Origin: Maritalea porphyrae
Lineage (GTDB): Bacteria; Pseudomonadota; Alphaproteobacteria; Rhizobiales; Devosiaceae
Length of the DNA stretch: 64,000 bases
Direction: 5' to 3'
Assembly: GCF_030159895.1 (NCBI RefSeq)
Contig: NZ_BSNI01000001.1
Coordinates: 1 to 64,000 of the forward strand
Shown: positions 35,664-45,388 of the stretch, in pieces
How the letters are laid out: the number at the start of each line of letters is the position of its first letter
How positions within the stretch are numbered: the stretch's first letter is position 1
Notes under the pieces: model-generated
What the model saw: the letters and a program-made list of their open reading frames with translations, nothing else
Database searches by the model: none
What the model was told of the DNA's origin: nothing
Position numbers and translations under genes: made by a program

Positions 35664-36041
35664 TCAAGCTGCAGCCTGCTCCATTAGTTGTCGCACCGCG
35701 TCGACGACTTCGCTGTTCGAATAAGGTTTGGTGACAAATCCGTTCGCCCCCAGCTCTTCAGCAATGCGGCGGTCTTGCTGTTGCCCTTTTGCGGTGAGCA
35801 TAAGAATTGGCAAATCGCGCGTGCTTTGCTGCGCACGTAAGTGCTTTAGAACTTCAAAGCCAGACTTCTTGGGCAGCATCACATCAAGCACCAGAACCTT
35901 AGGATTCAGTTCCCCAACAGCCGCAATCGCTGCATCACCATCAGTGACCGCGCTTATGTTCCAACCTGCCCGTTTGAGAATAAAATCAAGCGAATCGAGG
36001 ATGCTAGGTTCATCCTCGACTATTAAAATGTCTACTGACAC
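35664..36041 (-). CDS. Receiver-only response regulator
   Basis: 125 aa from GTG 36041 after GGGAGGAA; an ATG at 36095 gives an implausible leader. One CheY-like domain: ILIVEDEPSILDSLDF (acidic pair), VLVLDVMLPKKSGFEVL (phospho-acceptor Asp), MLTAKGQ (Thr) and FVTKPY (Lys). No output domain. Eight bases before the small membrane gene, so it is the partner of the SSS-kinase. Known CrbR proteins carry a LuxR-type HTH, which is missing here. Confidence 0.9.
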   Translation of the reverse strand: MSVDILIVEDEPSILDSLDFILKRAGWNISAVTDGDAAIAAVGELNPKVLVLDVMLPKKSGFEVLKHLRAQQSTRDLPILMLTAKGQQQDRRIAEELGANGFVTKPYSNSEVVDAVRQLMEQAAA

Positions 36042-36098
36042 GTATGTTCCTCCCGCGTGTTGGCATCGGCCCCTCTCGCCAACATCAACCGCCATACC

Positions 36099-37736
36099 TT
36101 ATGCATTTTTATCCGGTTCGCCAATATCGAACTTTATACTAACAAGTGGTCGTCGTACCGAATGCATTGAATCAACGCTCGCAAGAACCTCTTCTTGACG
36201 GTGTTCGCAATCGCGCCGGATACACATATGACAAGTCGGCCCCACAGGTACATCTAACGCCGCATTTGCAAGTTGCAAGCCTTCACCGTAGACCGTTTTG
36301 TCCGCATAAAGAATATCGCACGCCAGCATCACCGATGTGTAGAACGGTGCCTGGCTATAGGCGGCAGCTCTCTTAGATGTCGACTTCGCTAAGAACAAAT
36401 ATCGTGAGCCATCCGGATAAGTCACCAACTGCCGCACAACCTCGTTAGGTCGACGAAATGCGCCGTAAATGGCCCATAGCGGACAGGCATGACCAGCATT
36501 TGGCAACTGCAAACCTGGCAGTGGGAATTGTTTGGTCAAGCGCCCTGCCGGGTCAGATCGCAAAAAACCAAAAGGAATGCCCTCGCGCCCAGGCGCGCGC
36601 AATGTCACCAAACGATGTGCAACTTGTTCAAAACTCGCTGTGTACTTCTGGCTCAAAAAATCAATGTCATACTTTTGGCTCTCAGCATCCGCCAAAAACT
36701 CGTCATAAGGCAAACTGATTGCTCCTGCGAGATACGACCCGAGCGCGCGATAAGCCAATCGCCTTGAATTCAAAGTCGTCAATCTTTTGTCATTGGTGAG
36801 TTTCCGCAAAAGCCCGGCACCCGATAGTTCAGCATAAAGGCGAGAAAGCTGAAACTGACGCGTCGACATGGTGCAATTTCCTTGAAACCACATCAGCTTT
36901 TTCTCTTTATTATAGTGATACTGACCGGGCATCTCGTCTGCAGCCGTTTGCAATTGCCCTGCGCGCTCAACTGTAACGCCGAATTTTTCCTTCAACGCAA
37001 GATCCAAGCTGGCTTCGGCAAATCCACCAAATGCAAGCACCTCGTTGCGCAATTCCTTGCCCAACTCCTCTAGAGGGGCAAAATGGTTTTTCTCATCGAT
37101 AATCAGATCATCAACTTCGCGCATTGGCGAAACCGAGTGATGTTCAACCGTTTCGCGTTCAAACTCACCGATCAAGGTCTGTGCGACATCGGAAAGTGTC
37201 CGACTATCGCGCGACAAAGAGGCATGAAAACGATGACGCTGTTCGCCTTCAAGGTCTGGCACATCTTCTAGGATTTCAGCCGCTGATCGCACAGCGGTTA
37301 TCTGACTGAGCATTTGGTGCAACAATTCAGAAAACAACGGATCAGACCGTAGCCGATTGGACATCGCCTTTGCTTCAGCACGCGCATCTAAGAAACCACG
37401 GTAAATTCGGAATAGTGCAGCGCCAGTTTCAGGGTTGGTCGCAACCAACGTGCGCGCGTCATCGGGACCCAAATTTAACGATTCGAGCATTGGATCGGCG
37501 AACACTTCCTCAATGTCGTTGATCAAACGCTGTTCACTGTCCCCTGTTAACAACTCCAACTCGACGCCAAGGTGCTGAGCGATTCGCTGTAGCAGTACGC
37601 CGCCGACGTCTCGCTTGTTTGCCTCAATGAGGTTCAAATAGCTCGGAGAAATCTCTACCATTTTCGCAAATCCCGATTGGGAGAACCCCAAAGATTTCCT
37701 TAGGTTGCGAATTTTTAGCCCTATAGGCGAGCGCAT
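36099..37736 (-). CDS. ScfR/RamB-type XRE regulator with IrrE-like and DUF2083 domains
   Basis: 545 aa from ATG 37736 (MRSPIGLKIRNLRKSLG, with GAGGA 8 bp upstream); the open frame extends further but without support. HTH at residues 8-45 (GFSQSGFAKMVEISPSYLNLIEANKRDVGG), central region, YRALGSYLAGAISLPYDEFL, and a C-terminal Cys-rich end (PTCHMCIRRDCEHR). Paralogue of the regulator at 25594. Divergent from the ABC transporter-acs operon and upstream of the kinase genes, so it may connect both. Confidence 0.9.
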   Translation of the reverse strand: MRSPIGLKIRNLRKSLGFSQSGFAKMVEISPSYLNLIEANKRDVGGVLLQRIAQHLGVELELLTGDSEQRLINDIEEVFADPMLESLNLGPDDARTLVATNPETGAALFRIYRGFLDARAEAKAMSNRLRSDPLFSELLHQMLSQITAVRSAAEILEDVPDLEGEQRHRFHASLSRDSRTLSDVAQTLIGEFERETVEHHSVSPMREVDDLIIDEKNHFAPLEELGKELRNEVLAFGGFAEASLDLALKEKFGVTVERAGQLQTAADEMPGQYHYNKEKKLMWFQGNCTMSTRQFQLSRLYAELSGAGLLRKLTNDKRLTTLNSRRLAYRALGSYLAGAISLPYDEFLADAESQKYDIDFLSQKYTASFEQVAHRLVTLRAPGREGIPFGFLRSDPAGRLTKQFPLPGLQLPNAGHACPLWAIYGAFRRPNEVVRQLVTYPDGSRYLFLAKSTSKRAAAYSQAPFYTSVMLACDILYADKTVYGEGLQLANAALDVPVGPTCHMCIRRDCEHRQEEVLASVDSMHSVRRPLVSIKFDIGEPDKNA

Positions 37737-37773
37737 TTTTTCATCCTCATTTGGAGCCCTCCGTTCTAACAGC

Positions 37774-37791
37774 TTGTAAATTTCTTTACAA
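37774..37791. promoter_or_regulatory. Palindromic operator candidate in the divergent region
   Basis: TTGTAAA-tttc-TTTACAA, a perfect inverted repeat. Shares TTGTAAATTT with the pccB-scfR region. Further TTACAA copies follow at about 37796 and 37837. Likely site for the adjacent ScfR/RamB-type protein. Confidence 0.5.
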
Positions 37792-37937
37792 TCAGTTACA
37801 AGAAAATGTCGCGTTTTTGACAAAATTATCGTTATATTACAACGTACTATTGCTTACATTTTCATTTCAACACTATAATTCAGGTGTTGTGTTGCGTATA
37901 ACAATTTACGCCCAACAACCCAAAAAGGAGGAGATTA

Positions 37938-39275
37938 ATGAGCGAACGCAAAGACGGTCCTAGCCGTCGTAAGGTTCTCAAAGGCGCAGCCGCCGGTCTG
38001 GTTACAGCAGGTGTTGCTCCAACAATTTTCACTAGCTCAGCTCACGCTTTCCGTAACGAGCCAACAGGCGATACGGTAACTTTGGGCTTCAACGTGCCAC
38101 AAACCGGTTCCTACGCCGATGAGGGTGCGGATGAGCTTCGTGCATACCAACTTGCTGTTGAACACCTAAACGGTGAAGGCGATGGCGGCATGCTCAACAC
38201 AATGCAACCGTCTGCACTTAAAGGCGAAGGCATTTTGGGCAAAAAAGTTGCTTATGTAACAGGTGATACACAAACTAAATCTGACGCAGCCCGCGCATCC
38301 GCTAAACGGATGATTGAAAAAGACGGCGCACTGATGATTTCAGGTGGTTCATCATCTGGCGTGGCGATTGCTGTACAAGGTCTGTGTCAGGAAATGGGCA
38401 CCATCTTTATGGCTGGTTTGACCCACTCAAACGACACCACTGGTAAAGACAAGCGTCGCTATGGCTTTAGGCACTTCTTTAACGCCTACATGTCTGGTGC
38501 TGCATTGGGTCCAGTGCTTGGTCAAGAGTACGGTAAAGACCGTCGTGCATATCACCTAACTGCCGACTACACTTGGGGCTGGACACAAGAAGAGTCCATG
38601 ATCAACTCCACAGAGGCACTCGGTTGGGAAACTGCAGAAACGGTTAAAACACCAGTGGGCGCAGGCGACTTCTCTCAATACATCACACCGGTTCTCAACT
38701 CAGGCGCTGACGTTCTGATCTTGAACCACTATGGTCGTGACATGGTGAACTCTTTGACTCAAGCCATCCAGTTCGGTCTTAAAGACCGTCAGTCAAATGG
38801 CAAAGATTTCCAAATTGTTGTTCCATTGTTCTCACGTCTAATGGCGCAAGGTGCTGGCGAAAACATCAAAGGCATTTTGGGTTCAACAAACTGGAACTGG
38901 TCACTACAGGACGCTGGTTCACAAGCATTTGTGAAATCATTCGGCGCGAAGTACGGCTTCCCACCATCAATGGCTGCTCACACATGCTACGTACAAACAT
39001 TGCTTTATGCTGATGCTTGTGAGCGTGCTGGCACATTTGATCCAATTCAAGTGATTAAAGCTCTTGAAGGTCACAAGTTCGACGGCATGGGCAACGGCCC
39101 AACCGAGTATCGTGCTGAAGATCACCAGTGCTTTAAAGATGTATTGGTTGTGCGCGGTAACGAGAACCCAACATCGCAGTTCGATTTGCTTAACGTGGTT
39201 CAGCAAGTTCCACGTAGCCAAGTGGAATACGATGCCTCAATCTTCGGCGGCGACCTAGGCCCTTACGAAGTATAA
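37938..39275 (+). CDS. ABC transporter substrate-binding protein (branched-chain/amide type)
   Basis: 445 aa, strong AAGGAGGAG ribosome site. Tat signal: SRRKVLKGAAAGLVTAGVAPTIF, cleavage near AHA. Periplasmic binding fold of type 1 (LGFNVPQTGSYADEGADELRAY). Resembles the urea/short-chain amide binders rather than LivJ. First gene of a five-gene transporter operon leading to acs. The substrate may be a short-chain carboxylate or amide; inferred from context. Confidence 0.88.
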   Translation: MSERKDGPSRRKVLKGAAAGLVTAGVAPTIFTSSAHAFRNEPTGDTVTLGFNVPQTGSYADEGADELRAYQLAVEHLNGEGDGGMLNTMQPSALKGEGILGKKVAYVTGDTQTKSDAARASAKRMIEKDGALMISGGSSSGVAIAVQGLCQEMGTIFMAGLTHSNDTTGKDKRRYGFRHFFNAYMSGAALGPVLGQEYGKDRRAYHLTADYTWGWTQEESMINSTEALGWETAETVKTPVGAGDFSQYITPVLNSGADVLILNHYGRDMVNSLTQAIQFGLKDRQSNGKDFQIVVPLFSRLMAQGAGENIKGILGSTNWNWSLQDAGSQAFVKSFGAKYGFPPSMAAHTCYVQTLLYADACERAGTFDPIQVIKALEGHKFDGMGNGPTEYRAEDHQCFKDVLVVRGNENPTSQFDLLNVVQQVPRSQVEYDASIFGGDLGPYEV

Positions 39276-39292
39276 TTGAGTTCACAATTTGG

Positions 39293-39318
39293 TATCGGGG
39301 TGGTTCGCCACCCCGATA
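39293..39318 (+). other. Intercistronic hairpin between binding protein and permease
   Basis: TATCGGGGTGG pairs perfectly with CCACCCCGATA around a TTCG tetraloop, no T run after it. Likely protects the 3' end of the abundant binding-protein mRNA and attenuates expression of the permease genes, as REP hairpins do in other transporter operons. Confidence 0.75.
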
Positions 39319-39381
39319 TTGGCGGTTCTGCAGAAGCGACCGCTGGAGATACGCAACGCATGACGTTGCTTGGGAGGAATA

Positions 39382-40410
39382 ATGGACGCGATATTTTTGC
39401 AGTTTCTCAATGGACTGGATAAAGGCGGCGCATATGCGCTGATCGCATTGGGGCTAACCCTAGTTTTCGGCACTTTGGGCGTTGTTAACTTCGCGCACGG
39501 TGCATTGTTTATGCTTGGAGCGTTCTGCGCCGTAACTCTGCGCAAACTATTGACGCTTGAAATGGTTGCCACCGATCCTGAAAAAGTGACCGCATGGGGT
39601 ACACCTTTAGAGATCCGAACACCTTATGTTGAAGCGTGGTTTGGCGACTTTGGCGCATTCATGGTCGACTTTTCGGTCCCCTTCTCCATATTGCTCGCGA
39701 TACCCGTCATGCTTGTCATCGGCGTGGTGATGGAGCGCGGCCTAATTAAACACTTCTATCGTCGTCCACATGCCGAGCAAATCTTGGTGACATTTGGTCT
39801 GGCGATCGTGCTGCAAGAGATTATCAAGCACTATTTTGGCGCGAACCCAATTCCGCAGCCAATGCCTAGTGCAGTTGGTGGCGCTGCAGATATTGGTGCA
39901 GCCCTTGGTATGGATCCAAACGTGATCGTTTATCCATGGTGGCGTCTCATCTATTTCGCGTTCTCTGTTGTTGTTATCGGCGCAGTGTTCGCATTCCTAC
40001 AATTCACAACGTTCGGGATGGTGGTCCGCGCTGGCATGGCCGACCGCGAAACCGTTGGCTTAATCGGCATCGATATCGACAAACGCTTTACCGCAATGTT
40101 TGGTCTTGCTGCCATCGTCGCAGGTATGGCCGGTGTGATGTACACACCGCTTCTGCCGCCTGATTACCACCTTGGCATGGACTTCTTGGTGCTGTCATTC
40201 GTTGTAGTTGTTGTCGGTGGCATGGGCTCACTGCCAGGTGCTGTCGCTGCTGGGTTCCTGCTGGGTATTTTGCAGTCGCTTGCCTCTATGACAGAAATCA
40301 AAGCCATCATTCCCGGTATTGACCAGATCATTATCTACTTGGTCGCTGTGATTATTCTATTGGTTCGTCCACGTGGTCTTCTGGGTCGCCGTGGCGTGAT
40401 GGAGAGCTAA
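39382..40410 (+). CDS. Branched-chain-type ABC transporter permease (LivH family)
   Basis: 342 aa from ATG 39382 with GGAGGA just upstream. Eight or more transmembrane helices; [25 protein letters not shown] is the LivH signature and [21 protein letters not shown] the cytoplasmic coupling loop. Pairs with the LivM-type protein 4 bp downstream. Confidence 0.93.
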   Translation: MDAIFLQFLNGLDKGGAYALIALGLTLVFGTLGVVNFAHGALFMLGAFCAVTLRKLLTLEMVATDPEKVTAWGTPLEIRTPYVEAWFGDFGAFMVDFSVPFSILLAIPVMLVIGVVMERGLIKHFYRRPHAEQILVTFGLAIVLQEIIKHYFGANPIPQPMPSAVGGAADIGAALGMDPNVIVYPWWRLIYFAFSVVVIGAVFAFLQFTTFGMVVRAGMADRETVGLIGIDIDKRFTAMFGLAAIVAGMAGVMYTPLLPPDYHLGMDFLVLSFVVVVVGGMGSLPGAVAAGFLLGILQSLASMTEIKAIIPGIDQIIIYLVAVIILLVRPRGLLGRRGVMES

Positions 40411-40414
40411 GATC

Positions 40415-41578
40415 ATGAACAAAATATTCTCGATGTCACGCAAAGACGTTCTTACATTCGTCATCTTTTCAGCAGTTGTTTTGTTGATGCCAATCTGGTT
40501 GCAACCTTTTGGCGCTGCCTATCCTGATTTGATGCAGAAATTCGCCATCTTTGGCATCCTTGCCATTGGCTTCAACGTGCTGTTTGGCCTCACTGGCTAT
40601 CTCAGCTTTGGTCATGCTGCTTTCTTGGGCGTGGGTTCATATACTGCAGTTTGGACATTCAAACTGTTCTCAATGAACCCGATCCCTGCCCTAATTCTAG
40701 CAGTGATTATGGCTGGCCTATTTGCCCTTGCGATCGGTTATGTGAGCCTGCGTCGCTCAGGCATTTACTTCTCGATCCTAACGCTTGCGTTCGCGCAAAT
40801 GTCCTACAACCTTGCCTATTCCGTGCTTACGCCCATTACAAACGGCGAAACCGGTTTGCAGCTTGAGTTGCAAGACCCCCGCGTTATTGACAGCGCCTTT
40901 GGTAGCACGAGTGATGGCTCATTGCCGGTATCCAACCTATTTGGTCTGGTCGATATGAACGGCATTCCGGGCTTCTACTTCTGCGCGGTATTCTTGATCA
41001 TTGGCTTCTTTATCACCCAACGTATTTTCGCCTCACCATTTGGCATGATGCTGCGGGCGATCAAATCAAACCAGACACGGATGAACTATACAGGCTTTAA
41101 CACACGTCCTTACACGCTTACTGCCTTTGTGATCTCAGGCATGTTCGCTGGGCTTGCTGGTGGCTTGATGGCGGTTACTGATCCTCTTGCTGGCGCTGAG
41201 CGCATGCAATGGACAGCGTCTGGTGAAATCGTTCTGATGACGATTTTGGGTGGCGTTGGCACGCTGATTGGACCTGTGGTTGGCGCTTGGCTAATCAAAT
41301 ATTTCGAAAACATTTTCTCTTCATTCAACGAAAGCGTGCTGCACAATCTGTTCGCGTTCTTGCCCGATGGCGTCGAAAAATTTGTTGTCGAAATTACTTC
41401 AATGTTTGTTGGCGAAGGCTGGCACCTCACCTTGGGTCTAATTTTCATGCTTGTGGTGACATTCTTGCCAGGCGGCATGATGGAAGGCTTCAGACGTATT
41501 GGCTCATTGTTCAACCGCGATGGCGGCGACAAAGCCAAGCCGAATGAAAAAACGCCAGCTCCGGCACCCGCCGAATAG
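40415..41578 (+). CDS. Branched-chain-type ABC transporter permease (LivM family)
   Basis: 387 aa. About ten helices, with [25 protein letters not shown] and the coupling EAA-like loop [18 protein letters not shown] disordered Lys/Pro-rich tail ([15 protein letters not shown]) closes it. It is the second membrane component. Confidence 0.93.
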   Translation: MNKIFSMSRKDVLTFVIFSAVVLLMPIWLQPFGAAYPDLMQKFAIFGILAIGFNVLFGLTGYLSFGHAAFLGVGSYTAVWTFKLFSMNPIPALILAVIMAGLFALAIGYVSLRRSGIYFSILTLAFAQMSYNLAYSVLTPITNGETGLQLELQDPRVIDSAFGSTSDGSLPVSNLFGLVDMNGIPGFYFCAVFLIIGFFITQRIFASPFGMMLRAIKSNQTRMNYTGFNTRPYTLTAFVISGMFAGLAGGLMAVTDPLAGAERMQWTASGEIVLMTILGGVGTLIGPVVGAWLIKYFENIFSSFNESVLHNLFAFLPDGVEKFVVEITSMFVGEGWHLTLGLIFMLVVTFLPGGMMEGFRRIGSLFNRDGGDKAKPNEKTPAPAPAE

Positions 41579-41598
41579 GTCTTGAAAGGACATTTGAA

Positions 41599-42369
41599 AT
41601 GACAACAGAAAACGACAATATCGTTCTTCACGTTGCTGATGTGCACAAGACCTTTGGTGGCTTGCACGCCCTAAGCGACATTGATTTGCAGATCGAAGAG
41701 GGTAAAACCCACGCGATCATCGGCCCGAACGGCGCCGGCAAATCTACGCTCCTCAATGTGGTGGTGGGTCGTTTGGCCCCTACCCGCGGCGCTGTGGTAT
41801 TTGACGGCCAAGTATTGACCGGAAAGCAACCACACGAAATCAACCAAGTTGGTGTGGCTCGTGTGTTTCAAACACCAGAGATCTTCCCAGATCTCACCGT
41901 GTTGCAAAATGTCATGATCCCCGCATTGGCAAAGCGTGATGGCTCATTCACCTTGAATTTCATGTCATCTCTAGCGGATGAAACCGAAATTCGTGATGAA
42001 GCAATCCACATGCTTGAGGATGTGGGCATGAAAGCAAGTATGGATATGCTTGCTGGCTCGCTATCACGTGGTGACAAGCGACGCATGGAGCTTGCCATGT
42101 GCTTGATGCAGCACCCACGTCTACTATTGTTGGACGAACCAACTGCGGGCATGTCTCGTCATGACACCAACACCACAATTGACTTGCTGAAGAAGATCAA
42201 GGAACGTGGGATGACCAAGGTCATTATTGAGCACGACATGCATGTTGTGTTTTCATTGGCCGACAAAATCTCGGTTCTGGCGGGTGGCCGTATCATCGCC
42301 GAGGGAACACCGGAGGAGGTGCGCAATAACCCGAAAGTGCAAGAAGCATATCTTGGGGGAGCACACTAA
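41599..42369 (+). CDS. ABC transporter ATP-binding protein (LivG family)
   Basis: 256 aa. Walker A GPNGAGKSTLLN, signature LSRGDKRRMELAM (in place of LSGGQ), Walker B LLLLDEPTAGM, His switch IIEHDMHVV. Reads AAAGGA before ATG 41599. The stop shares a base with livF. Confidence 0.94.
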   Translation: MTTENDNIVLHVADVHKTFGGLHALSDIDLQIEEGKTHAIIGPNGAGKSTLLNVVVGRLAPTRGAVVFDGQVLTGKQPHEINQVGVARVFQTPEIFPDLTVLQNVMIPALAKRDGSFTLNFMSSLADETEIRDEAIHMLEDVGMKASMDMLAGSLSRGDKRRMELAMCLMQHPRLLLLDEPTAGMSRHDTNTTIDLLKKIKERGMTKVIIEHDMHVVFSLADKISVLAGGRIIAEGTPEEVRNNPKVQEAYLGGAH

Positions 42370-43133
42370 TGAACGCCATGAACACAGAAAATCAAATCAC
42401 TGAAAGCGCCAGCGCGTCAAACGCTGACCGCCCATATTTCCAAGTGAAAGACATTCATGCCTATTATGGCGAAAGCTATATCGTGCAAGGCGTATCGCTG
42501 GAAATCCCACATGGCCAAATCTTGGCTTTATTGGGCCGGAACGGTGCAGGCAAAACATCCGCATTGCGCACATTTGCGCGGACGGAAGATCCTCAGCTAA
42601 CACAAGGCGAAATTTGGCTTGATGGCCAGCCGTTGCACAAAATGAAATCCCACGAAGCAGCCCTTGCAGGCTTGCAGTTGGTGCCTGAAGATCGCCGCAT
42701 TATCCAGGGCCTAACCGTTGAAGAGAATCTATCTCTTGCGCAGGTTGCACCGGGTCATGGATGGGCAATTGAACAAGTTTACGAGCGTTTCCCGCGCCTC
42801 GCTGAACGCCGCAATCAGGAAGGCGTGACCCTTTCTGGTGGTGAACAGCAAATGCTGGCCATTGGCCGAGCATTGGTAAGGGATGTCAAACTCTTGCTGC
42901 TGGACGAGCCTTATGAAGGTCTTGCACCAGTGATTGTGCAAGAGATTGAAAAGATCCTGAGAGAAATTAAAGAACTCGGGATCACCACCATTATCGTTGA
43001 GCAGAACGCGGTCGCCGCGCTTCGTCTCGCCGATAGGGCGGTTATTCTTGATACTGGTGAGGTTGCCTTTACCGGCTCCGCACAAGAGGTCTTGGATAAT
43101 GAGGAACTTCGTCACGAATATCTCGCGATCTAG
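42369..43133 (+). CDS. ABC transporter ATP-binding protein (LivF family)
   Basis: 254 aa. Walker A GRNGAGKTSALR, signature LSGGEQQMLAIGRAL, Walker B LLLLDEPYEGLAP, and IIVEQNAVAAL. It starts one base into the previous stop (TAATG), so the ATPases are coupled. An intergenic leader with hairpins precedes acs. Confidence 0.94.
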   Translation: MNAMNTENQITESASASNADRPYFQVKDIHAYYGESYIVQGVSLEIPHGQILALLGRNGAGKTSALRTFARTEDPQLTQGEIWLDGQPLHKMKSHEAALAGLQLVPEDRRIIQGLTVEENLSLAQVAPGHGWAIEQVYERFPRLAERRNQEGVTLSGGEQQMLAIGRALVRDVKLLLLDEPYEGLAPVIVQEIEKILREIKELGITTIIVEQNAVAALRLADRAVILDTGEVAFTGSAQEVLDNEELRHEYLAI

Positions 43134-43222
43134 TTTCTAGCAAGAATTGGGGGCGTAAGCCTCCAAGAGACCGGGCACGGTAGGGACCGGCCATTTAAAC
43201 ATTGAAGGTTTCAAAAAGGGTT

Positions 43223-43247
43223 CGCCAGCGCTTGAAAAGTGTTGGCG
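43223..43247 (+). other. Hairpin in the acs leader
   Basis: CGCCAGCGCTT-gaa-AAGTGTTGGCG, an 11-bp stem with two G-U pairs, ending just before the GAGGAG ribosome site (43253-43258) of acs. May modulate translation or mRNA stability; inferred. Confidence 0.5.
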
Positions 43248-43262
43248 GGCAAGAGGAGAGCT

Positions 43263-45203
43263 ATGTCCGGGAAAACTTATCCAGTCCCTGCCGATTGGGC
43301 AAAAAACGCCCTAATAGATGCGGACACATATGAAGAAATGTACGCGCGGTCCGTCAATGATCCGGATGGATTCTGGGCCGAGCAAGCTAAGCGATTAGAT
43401 TGGATCAAAGAGCCAACCATCATCAAAAACACCAGCTTTGATCCTGTGTCGATCAAATGGTTTGAAGATGGCGAACTAAACGTTGCCTACAACTGCATCG
43501 ATCGCCACCTTAAAGACAGCGGCGACCGTGTCGCCTTCCATTGGGAACCGGATCATCCTGACCAGCCGGGTCAAACAATCACTTACACCCAATTGCACGA
43601 ACGTGTCTGTCGTTTCGCCAATGTGCTCAAATCACTGGGTGTTAAAAAAGGTGACCGTGTCACCATCTATCTCCCAATGATCCCAGAGATCACATATGCA
43701 ATGTTGGCATGCGCGCGCATCGGCGCGGCCCATTCGGTCGTCTTTGCTGGCTTCTCACCAGAAGCGCTCGCGGGGCGCATCAATGACTGTGACAGCACCG
43801 TGGTGATCACAGCAGATGAAGGTCGGCGTGGTGGCAAAACCGTGCCGCTCAAGAAAAACGTTGATGATGCAATGCCGCACGCATTGGGCGTTGAAAAGGT
43901 CTTGGTGGTTGAGCACACCGGCGCAGACATCACCATGAAGGGTGGGCGCGATGTCTGGTGGCACGAAGCTGCAGCTGGCGTTGATGACTTTTGCGAATGC
44001 GAACCGATGAACGCTGAAGACCCGCTGTTTATCCTTTATACGTCTGGTTCAACCGGTCAGCCAAAAGGCGTTGTCCACACATCCGGCGGTTACCTCACCT
44101 ACATCAACTTCGCCCATCGCGCGGTCTTCAACTATGAGGATGGCGACATTTTCTGGTGTGGCGCGGATTTGGGCTGGATTACCGGACACAGCTTCACGCT
44201 ATATGCGCCGCTATCTAATGGCGCAACATCAGTGATGTTTGAAGGCGTGCCGAACTTCCCCGATGCATCACGCTTTTGGCAGATCATCGACAAATACGAA
44301 GTCAACCAATTCTACACCGCGCCAACAGCAATTCGAGCGCTTATGGGTGCGGGCGACGAATATGTCACTAAAACCAGCCGCAAGTCGCTCAAATTGTTGG
44401 GTACGGCTGGCGAGCCGATCAACCCTGAAGCTTGGGAATGGTACCACAAAGTGGTTGGCGAAGAGCGCTGCCCGATTGTCGACACTTGGTGGCAAACTGA
44501 AACCGGTGGATGCATGTTGACCCCATTGCCCGGCGCACACGGCCTAAAACCCGGCGCAGCGACAGCGCCATTCTTTGGCATCAAACCCCAACTTGTGGAC
44601 AATGATGGCAACGTGCTTGAAGGCGCAGCAGAAGGCAACTTGTGCATTCTTGATAGCTGGCCTGCGCAAGCACGCACCATTTACGGCGATCATCAGCGCT
44701 TCGTGGACACTTATTTCACGACCTATAAGGGCAAATACTTCACCTCAGATGGCTGCAAGCGCGATGAAGATGGCGCTTATTGGATCACGGGCCGTGTTGA
44801 CGACGTTCTAAACGTATCTGGGCACCGCATGGGCACCGCCGAAGTGGAAAGCGCATTGGTGGCACATGACAAAGTGTCTGAAGCTGCTGTTGTGGGCTAT
44901 CCGCACGACATCAAAGGTCAAGGCATCTATGTCTATGTCACCCTGATGGCGGGTAACGAGCCAAGCGACGATTTGCTCAAAGAATTGCGCACCTGGGTAC
45001 GCAAAGAAATTGGTCCAATCGCAACGCCAGACCTTATACAATTCGCACCAGACTTGCCTAAAACCCGTTCGGGCAAAATCATGCGACGCATCCTGCGCAA
45101 AATTGCCGAGGATGAATTCTCCAACTTAGGCGACATCTCTACGCTTGCCGACCCATCTGTGGTCGAAAAGCTAATTGACAATCGCCAAAACAGATCGGCT
45201 TAG
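43263..45203 (+). CDS. acs: Acetyl-CoA synthetase
   Basis: 646 aa from ATG 43263 ([12 protein letters not shown]), the usual length; an upstream start at 43239 lacks a ribosome site. Activates acetate (or propionate) to the acyl-CoA via an acyl-adenylate. ATP motif [46 protein letters not shown], and the C-terminal [10 protein letters not shown] Lys that is acetylated in regulation. Last gene of the transporter operon, followed by a strong terminator. Confidence 0.96.
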   Translation: MSGKTYPVPADWAKNALIDADTYEEMYARSVNDPDGFWAEQAKRLDWIKEPTIIKNTSFDPVSIKWFEDGELNVAYNCIDRHLKDSGDRVAFHWEPDHPDQPGQTITYTQLHERVCRFANVLKSLGVKKGDRVTIYLPMIPEITYAMLACARIGAAHSVVFAGFSPEALAGRINDCDSTVVITADEGRRGGKTVPLKKNVDDAMPHALGVEKVLVVEHTGADITMKGGRDVWWHEAAAGVDDFCECEPMNAEDPLFILYTSGSTGQPKGVVHTSGGYLTYINFAHRAVFNYEDGDIFWCGADLGWITGHSFTLYAPLSNGATSVMFEGVPNFPDASRFWQIIDKYEVNQFYTAPTAIRALMGAGDEYVTKTSRKSLKLLGTAGEPINPEAWEWYHKVVGEERCPIVDTWWQTETGGCMLTPLPGAHGLKPGAATAPFFGIKPQLVDNDGNVLEGAAEGNLCILDSWPAQARTIYGDHQRFVDTYFTTYKGKYFTSDGCKRDEDGAYWITGRVDDVLNVSGHRMGTAEVESALVAHDKVSEAAVVGYPHDIKGQGIYVYVTLMAGNEPSDDLLKELRTWVRKEIGPIATPDLIQFAPDLPKTRSGKIMRRILRKIAEDEFSNLGDISTLADPSVVEKLIDNRQNRSA

Positions 45204-45234
45204 ACCCGTCCCCACAACCTCTAAGTCGTAATTC

Positions 45235-45270
45235 GGGGTGTCCTTTTTCAAAGGACACCCCTAATTTCTT
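45235..45270 (+). terminator. Rho-independent terminator after acs
   Basis: GGGGTGTCCTTT pairs perfectly with AAAGGACACCCC around a TTC loop, followed by TAATTTCTT. Confidence 0.9.
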
Positions 45271-45388
45271 GTTGCCGTTTCACATCACCAAAAATCCAAA
45301 TGCCCGGCGTTCAGCCAAACAGCTTGAATTGCATATTACTATGATGCACGACTGAGGTCCCTCCAAGGAACTCAATTAGGCCACGCCA

